Below are positions 60,021 to 64,000 of a stretch of DNA of 64,000 bases, piece by piece. The translations under genes were made by a program, and so were the position numbers. Where the stretch lies: the NCBI RefSeq assembly GCF_003001815.1, contig NZ_PVMZ01000003.1, positions 186,001 through 250,000 of the forward strand. The letters run 5' to 3'. How positions within the stretch are numbered: the stretch's first letter is position 1; each line of letters begins with the position of its first letter. This DNA comes from Actinoplanes italicus. Its GTDB lineage: Bacteria; Actinomycetota; Actinomycetes; Mycobacteriales; Micromonosporaceae. The notes beneath the pieces are model-generated. The model searched no databases. It was given only the letters and a program-made list of their open reading frames with translations, and was not told the DNA's origin.

Positions 60021-60943
60021 GCCGGGGCTCCAGCGGGCTCCTGCTCAGCAGCACGCGCGGAACGGGCCTTCGCCTCCAGGCCACGGCCCCGGATGAAGTC
60101 GCCGAGCGCAGCGCTGTCCCCGGTGTCCGTGATGATCGCGGCCATCAGCAGGCCGTGCCGCTCGGCTTTGCGGTACACGTCGATCAGCTCGTCGTACGTG
60201 GCGTGAGGCGCCGCCAGGACCTCGTCGCGGATCTCCTCGGCGGTCGGTCCGGCCTCGCCGTCCTGCAGCCAGTCTCCGAGGGTCTGCCCGAAGGAGGCGT
60301 CCGGGCGGTTGATCACCGCACCGGAAAGCGTCTTGCAGCGGCTCTTCGTGACGACCAGGGTGTTGTCCAGGTCCATCGTGCCGACCAGGGTGAACTCGTA
60401 CTCCAGGCCCTCACGCTGCTCGGCCTTCAGGCCGATCTTCTTCGGCACCTTCTTGCCGCGGTCGTTCTCTTCGACGACCCATTCGGTCTTGGTGCGGAGC
60501 GTTGCGATCAGGTGGCCCGGATAGGCCAGCATCGCCTCGATCATGCGACGCTCGGTGGGCCGCATCTCCTTCCAGCCGCCGAACGTGTTCCCGCCGGCGG
60601 AGCGCTTCGCGGCCCGGTCGACCTGTTCGAGCATGCCGTCGGTGCCCATCCAGAAGTGCGACAGGCTGTCGATGACGATCACGTCGTAGCCCGCCTTGGC
60701 GGCGGCGGCGAGCGCGCCGGTGAGCAGCTGGGGGTCGTAGCTGTCGAGTTCCAGGGTGTCGAAGTCGAACTCGTCGGCGTACAGGCTGGCCGAACGGTGC
60801 TCAGTGTCGATCAGTGCGATGCGCTGGCCGAGGGCGCGGGCGGTGGTCAGGGCGGTGTAGGTCTTGCCGCTGCCTGACGGGCCCTCCAGCGCGATGCGGG
60901 CCTTAGCCGCCTTCTTGGTGGCCTTGGTGAAGGTGAAGCTCAT
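60017..60943 (-). CDS. RecA-like AAA ATPase (Sak4-type)
   Basis: A 308-aa protein. P-loop ALEGPSGSGKTYTALT (about 18-33), Walker B YDVIVIDSLSHFW (about 86) and a downstream NTFGGWKEMRPTERRM. It matches AAA_24/Sak4 single-strand annealing ATPases of phages, which work with an SSB and helicase. No SSB is obvious in the window. Confidence 0.88.
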   Translation of the reverse strand: MSFTFTKATKKAAKARIALEGPSGSGKTYTALTTARALGQRIALIDTEHRSASLYADEFDFDTLELDSYDPQLLTGALAAAAKAGYDVIVIDSLSHFWMGTDGMLEQVDRAAKRSAGGNTFGGWKEMRPTERRMIEAMLAYPGHLIATLRTKTEWVVEENDRGKKVPKKIGLKAEQREGLEYEFTLVGTMDLDNTLVVTKSRCKTLSGAVINRPDASFGQTLGDWLQDGEAGPTAEEIRDEVLAAPHATYDELIDVYRKAERHGLLMAAIITDTGDSAALGDFIRGRGLEAKARSARAAEQEPAGAPA

Positions 60944-61134
60944 CGGGGGTGTCCCTTCGCGTCGAACTTGGTGTTGGCGGCGGCGCGCATGGCGGCCAGC
61001 AGCGGGTGGACGGCGTCGCGCTCAGCACGGGCGGCGTCGGCGGCCGGCCCGGTCGCGAGGACGATCGGCGGCTTCTCGCGGAGGACCTCGGCCCACTCCG
61101 CAGCTGACTGCGCAGCGGTGATCGGCTCGCTCAC
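60940..61134 (-). CDS. Small hypothetical phage protein
   Basis: A 64-aa helical protein (ITAAQSAAEWAEVLREKPPI, ADAARAERDAVHPLLAAMRA). It overlaps both neighbours by ATGA, between the sigma factor and the ATPase. Family unknown. Confidence 0.6.
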   Translation of the reverse strand: MSEPITAAQSAAEWAEVLREKPPIVLATGPAADAARAERDAVHPLLAAMRAAANTKFDAKGHPR

Positions 61135-61721
61135 GACGACCGCCTCATGTACCGGGCCAGCGACTGGGTGGCCCGCCAGGTGAGGGTCTTGAGCGCCGCA
61201 TCGGTCATGCCCATCTCGGCGCTGGCGTCGGCGATCGACAGCTCACGGAAGAACCGCAGGATGATCACGTTGCGCTGCGGCTCCGTCAGGAGCTCCAGTG
61301 CGACCAGCAACCGGGCACGCAACTCGGCGTGCGCCATCGCGGCCAGCACCGGCTCATCCGCAGCCGGAGCCCGGCTGTCCCGCAGCCGGTCCGCGCTGTC
61401 CTCCGGGACGATGTCGAACAGAGAGGACGAGCGGTTGGACTTCTTCTTGAAGTGGTCGGAGATCAAGTTTCGGGCGATGGTGACGAGCCAGGCCCCGATC
61501 GCCTTGTCGCGGCACTCGAAGTTCGTAGTGAGCCGGGCGAACGCCCTGGTGAACGTGTCGTGTGTGAGGTCTTGGGCCAGATACTTGTCCGGCAACCGCC
61601 GGTACACGAAGCGGTAGACCGTGTCGTAGTGGCTGCGATAGATCTCGGCGAACGCGTCGGGGTCTCCGGCCTGGTGGCGGCGCACCAGGTCCAGGCCCTC
61701 GTCGACCGTGGGCGCGGTCAT
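61131..61721 (-). CDS. ECF-type RNA polymerase sigma factor
   Basis: A 196-aa protein. Region 2 (DPDAFAEIYRSHYDTVYRFV; DLTHDTFTRAFARL) and region 4 (LELLTEPQRNVIILRFFREL; SIADASAEMGMTDAALKTL) are both complete. No anti-sigma is adjacent. It lies in the early phage operon, so it could direct transcription of middle genes. ATG 61721 overlaps the upstream stop (ATGA). Confidence 0.9.
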   Translation of the reverse strand: MTAPTVDEGLDLVRRHQAGDPDAFAEIYRSHYDTVYRFVYRRLPDKYLAQDLTHDTFTRAFARLTTNFECRDKAIGAWLVTIARNLISDHFKKKSNRSSSLFDIVPEDSADRLRDSRAPAADEPVLAAMAHAELRARLLVALELLTEPQRNVIILRFFRELSIADASAEMGMTDAALKTLTWRATQSLARYMRRSS

Positions 61722-62086
61722 GCCCCGCCTGCCTTGCGAGGAACGGACTGGAAGCTGGGAATGATGCGGGTCTGCTCGAGTCCGCGGCGCCGTTCGGCGG
61801 CGGTCGGCGGCATCCAGCCCGGAGACACCCGCTCGATCGTGTCCTGGCGATGCCGGCCGACCGGCTGTGCCGGGGCGGCTGGGGCGAACGGCGGCCACGG
61901 GTGCGGGACCGGAGTCACCCTGGTCGGCTCGTCCGGAGGCAGCGGCGGTGTGGAGACGGTGGCGCCGGGGTGCTCGGGGCCGAGCTGGCGCAGGCGGGAC
62001 TGCCCGATGCCGATCAGGATGATCGCGGCGCCGATGGCGATCGCCGCGACGACGATGGCGCAGCCGATCAGGACGGTGCGGTTCAC
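61718..62086 (-). CDS. Single-pass membrane protein before the sigma factor
   Basis: A 122-aa protein. The N-terminal hydrophobic helix TVLIGCAIVVAAIAIGAAII is followed by a Pro-rich region (TPPLPPDEPTRVTPVPHPWP). It lies in the same operon as the ECF factor, but it does not look like a zinc anti-sigma (no HxxxCxxC). Confidence 0.6.
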   Translation of the reverse strand: MNRTVLIGCAIVVAAIAIGAAIILIGIGQSRLRQLGPEHPGATVSTPPLPPDEPTRVTPVPHPWPPFAPAAPAQPVGRHRQDTIERVSPGWMPPTAAERRRGLEQTRIIPSFQSVPRKAGGA

Positions 62087-62496
62087 TGGTGGTCTCCCTG
62101 CTCGTGCGGCGGGATGAAAGCGGGCGCCTCGAAACGGGCGTTCCAGGCCGATTCGAAGGCGGCGCGGTCGATGTCGTCCTGGCGCTGCCGTCGGGTGCGC
62201 TTCGGGTGGGGCTTGTCCATCAGGTAGGAGGCCCGCTCGACGGCGGCCTGCCGGAGCTCGTTGCGCCAGCGCAGGCCCTCGTCGTACTTCGCGATCCGGG
62301 CGTTCGCCTCGTCGAGGAGCTCGACAGCGGCGTCACGTTCGCCGGTGGCGATGGTCAACTCGCGGCGGAGCTTGTCGGCGCGGTCGAGGAGGTGCTTGCG
62401 GGCGTCGCGGAGCCGGGTGGCCTCGCGCTTGTGGATGCGCAGTCGGAGCAGCGCGACGACCAGGGCGAGGACCGCGGCGACGGCGGTGGCGGTCAC
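62083..62496 (-). CDS. Membrane-anchored coiled-coil protein
   Basis: A 137-aa protein. The N-terminal helix AVAAVLALVVALLRLRIHKR leads into a charged coiled coil (about 25-80) and ends with a basic/acidic tail (HEQGDHQ). GTG 62496 overlaps the upstream gene (GTGA). Function unknown. Confidence 0.6.
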   Translation of the reverse strand: MTATAVAAVLALVVALLRLRIHKREATRLRDARKHLLDRADKLRRELTIATGERDAAVELLDEANARIAKYDEGLRWRNELRQAAVERASYLMDKPHPKRTRRQRQDDIDRAAFESAWNARFEAPAFIPPHEQGDHQ

Positions 62497-63167
62497 CGGT
62501 TGCCCCCGGCGAGCTTGGCCTCCAGCTCGGCAATCCGGGCCTTCAGGACGGCCGGGTTCTCCTCGTCGGGCGCCGGAATCGGCGTCTGGACGCAGATGTC
62601 GAGGCCACAGGTCAACTTCTTCTGGGCCTCGTACTCCCAGGAGTTGCTGATCTTCTTCGCCACGGGCGCCGTGTCGATCAGCGCGGTGGCAAGCCGCTCG
62701 ACAGCGAAGGTCTTGGTGCCCGCCGGGACGACGAAGTGAAAGGTCAGCCAAACCGAGCGGGGCAGCTCGCCGGTGAACGCGGCAAGGCGATCGCCGAGGT
62801 CGTGGAAAGCGGCGGACAGCTCGGTGCCGCGGTTCCAGTCGCCCTGGTTGGCGAGCGCCCCGTTGAGGCCAGCGGCCATCGCCTGGGCGGCCTTAAGCTG
62901 GGCGTCGATGTGGTCGGTCTCGCCGATGTCGTCGACCATGTCGAGCTTCCACTCGACGGCGATGTCGGCCTCGTCCTCGGGCCGGTTGGTCAGCCACCAA
63001 CCGTTGCTCATCTGAGTCGGGAGAGCGGACAGGCGGCGAATGCTGACCTCGACGTTGCTTTCCTGCCCGTACTCGTCGAGGGCCTTCGCCGTGGTGGTGA
63101 CGTATCCCTCCTCGTCAGCGAGGAGGACCTGCCACAGGCTCGGGTTGGTCGGCGGTTCGTACGTCAC
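62493..63167 (-). CDS. Hypothetical early phage protein
   Basis: A 224-aa protein with a mixed fold (GYVTTTAKALDEYGQESNVE; HIDAQLKAAQAMAAGLNGAL; SVWLTFHFVVPAGTKTFAVE) and a C-terminal coiled coil (VLKARIAELEAKLAG). A family found in early regions of actinophages, with no assigned function. The 63168-63236 gap before it holds its ribosome binding site only. Confidence 0.6.
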   Translation of the reverse strand: MTYEPPTNPSLWQVLLADEEGYVTTTAKALDEYGQESNVEVSIRRLSALPTQMSNGWWLTNRPEDEADIAVEWKLDMVDDIGETDHIDAQLKAAQAMAAGLNGALANQGDWNRGTELSAAFHDLGDRLAAFTGELPRSVWLTFHFVVPAGTKTFAVERLATALIDTAPVAKKISNSWEYEAQKKLTCGLDICVQTPIPAPDEENPAVLKARIAELEAKLAGGNR

Positions 63168-63236
63168 TGTGGTACTCCTTGGGTGTCTGGGCGGTCCCGT
63201 GCGCTGGCGAGCTGGCGGGGCCGCCTGGTGTTTGTG

Positions 63237-63512
63237 CTAGGAGGCCTTGCGGGCCGCGCGGGCCTGGGCCGAGCGCAGCGACATCAGCGCGAAGTGCGCC
63301 TTCTTGAGCCGCTCGACGCCCGCCGCAAGCTCCTCCGGCGACAGGACGCCGTCCGGGTCGACCTGCTGCTCCCACTTCCGGCGCTGACCTTTCGAGGCCT
63401 TCTCCGTCGCCTGGCGTCGCTCAGCCGGGGAATTCACACGCGCCCACCGCGTGTTGGCTGCGCGCGCAGCGATCAGAGATCTGTGCGTAGCGGGGAGGCT
63501 AGCGGTTGACAC
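63237..63512 (-). CDS. Conserved small basic actinophage protein
   Basis: A 91-aa protein with the recurrent actinophage pattern SPAERRQATEKASKGQRRKW, EQQVDPDGVLSPEELAAGVE, AHFALMSLRSAQARAARK. The family is very common in early operons of actinophages; function unknown, likely nucleic-acid-associated by charge. It overlaps the repressor gene by 14 bp. Confidence 0.7.
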   Translation of the reverse strand: MSTASLPATHRSLIAARAANTRWARVNSPAERRQATEKASKGQRRKWEQQVDPDGVLSPEELAAGVERLKKAHFALMSLRSAQARAARKAS

Positions 63513-63759
63513 CGGCGGCCTCCGGGGTGCGCATCAGGTCAGCGGAGGTGGTGTTGAGGGCCTTGGCGATGCGGCTGAGCAGTACGGGCGAGGGCTTCCG
63601 GCGTCCGCGCTCGATGTCGCAGATGTGCTGGAGGCTCGCGGGCTTGGCCTTTCTCGCCAACGTTGCGGCGGTGAAGCCCTGCTCCACGCGGAGTTTGCGG
63701 ATGAGCTGGCCGTCTACGTCGCCCGTTACCTGGCGGTGCGGCGGTGCCGTGTCGGTCAT
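63499..63759 (-). CDS. XRE-family Cro-like repressor
   Basis: An 86-aa protein. HTH RKLRVEQGFTAATLARKAKP, SLQHICDIERGRRKPSPVL. First gene of the leftward early operon, facing a second HTH gene across repeated TGCGCA sites. It could serve as Cro or as the first regulator of the lytic genes. ATG 63759 is preferred over 63765. Confidence 0.8.
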   Translation of the reverse strand: MTDTAPPHRQVTGDVDGQLIRKLRVEQGFTAATLARKAKPASLQHICDIERGRRKPSPVLLSRIAKALNTTSADLMRTPEAAGVNR

Positions 63760-63769
63760 GTGCACAGCA

Positions 63770-63888
63770 TTGCGCAGTCGTGCGCAGTGCGCAAGTGGCT
63801 GCGCACCAAAGAGTGCGCAGCATTATGCGCAACACTGCGAGGATCGACGCAATTCACTCATGTTTGATGTTGCGTAGTCGTGCGCAGT
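63770..63888. promoter_or_regulatory. Lysogeny-switch operator region with repeated TGCGCA
   Basis: TGCGCA occurs at 63771, 63781, 63788, 63800, 63814, 63826 and 63881, plus TGCGTA at 63871. A 19-bp direct repeat TTGCG-AGTCGTGCGCAGT lies at 63770 and 63870, exactly 100 bp apart. The region lies between divergent HTH genes. Confidence 0.8.
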
Positions 63889-63906
63889 AGGCCTTAGGGT
63901 GAGCTC

Positions 63907-64000
63907 ATGACTGACGCGCTCGCGCCCACCGAGCTCGGCCGTCTCCTGGAAGCAGCACGCGAGAAGGCCGGCATCTCCGGCCGCCAAGCCGCGGCGCGAT
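63907..64000 (+). CDS. HTH regulator, truncated by the window end
   Basis: Frame TDALAPTELGRLLEAAREKA, GISGRQAAAR runs off the window. It looks like the first helices of an XRE repressor. It is divergent from the Cro-like gene and so is the candidate prophage repressor (CI-like). Only 31 codons are visible. Confidence 0.6.
   Translation, partial: MTDALAPTELGRLLEAAREKAGISGRQAAAR

Larger units (their letters stand above)
18587..64000. mobile_element. Prophage with an ICE-like left arm, integrated in tRNA-Val (right end outside window)
   Basis: It is bounded on the left by the 3' half of tRNA-Val, followed at 18,712 by a tyrosine integrase. It continues through ICE-like transfer/regulatory genes (18.7-26.5 kb) and a full siphophage morphogenesis, lysis and replication set, to a repressor switch region at the window edge. 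I found no second copy of the tRNA 3' end within the window, so attR lies further right. All head, tail and lysis genes look intact, so it may be inducible. Confidence 0.9.

Noticed and set aside
61718-62086. Anti-sigma factor for the adjacent ECF sigma
   Set aside because: It has a membrane helix but no zinc anti-sigma motif, and the exposed part is Pro-rich and short, so the name is not supported.
18740-63900. CRISPR array
   Set aside because: The only regular repeats are the coding repeats at 37.1-37.8 kb and the iterons at 56.5 kb; neither has repeat-spacer structure.
18587-64000. attR within the window
   Set aside because: I looked for a copy of the tRNA-Val 3' end (TTCGAAACCTACCGCGCCCA) elsewhere in the window and saw none, so the element must continue to the right.

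Overview
The window is high-GC actinobacterial DNA. It most resembles Micromonosporaceae, and an Actinoplanes-type host is an inference. The reasons are the fasR-fabD-fabH-acpP-fabF cluster beside aceE, DUF3052 and ahpE (an arrangement known from Streptomyces and partly from Mycobacterium), the GTG starts, the TANNNT-type promoters, and a transmembrane chemoreceptor, which suits a lineage with motile spores.

Bases 1-18,540 are host chromosome. From the left: a 46-bp tandem repeat; the leftward type II fatty-acid synthase operon (fabD, fabH, acpP, fabF) with its PucR-type regulator fasR; a TetR regulator; a signal-peptide membrane protein; gltX; a Cache/HAMP methyl-accepting chemotaxis protein; a dihydrofolate-reductase-fold protein; aceE; a YjbQ protein with a tiny membrane ORF ahead of it; a fused alpha/beta 2-oxoacid dehydrogenase E1; a DUF3052 protein; ahpE; and tRNA-Val(TAC). 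Clear hairpin terminators separate most of these units.

From the 3' end of tRNA-Val (about 18,587) to the end of the window lies one integrated element of at least 45 kb. Its right attachment site is not in the window. The first part (18.7-26.5 kb) is like an actinobacterial integrative conjugative element: tyrosine integrase, small membrane protein, MerR-like excisionase candidate, Spd-like membrane protein, FtsK/TraB-type translocase, several small HTH genes and an XRE-TPR regulator. No replication-initiator or prim-pol gene of that element type is present.

From 26.5 to 63.8 kb there is a complete siphophage genome read almost entirely leftward. In order of transcription it has: the XRE switch region at 63.5-64.0 kb; early genes including an ECF sigma factor, a RecA-like (Sak4-type) ATPase, a UvrD-like helicase and a winged-helix replication protein carrying six iteron-like repeats; a sigma-region-4-like regulator; terS and terL; a Tad2 anti-Thoeris protein; portal; a MuF head protein fused to an ADP-ribosyltransferase toxin domain; scaffold and capsid; four or five surface/fibre proteins; connectors; major tail protein; G/G-T chaperones with a canonical -1 slippery site; tape measure; distal tail proteins; holin; and endolysin. 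Three cargo genes run against this direction (two lipoproteins at 43.2-44.1 kb and one membrane protein at 47.7 kb).

Most phage genes are coupled by ATGA, GTGA or TGATG overlaps. Those overlaps were used to fix starts and to recover several genes of 31-58 codons.
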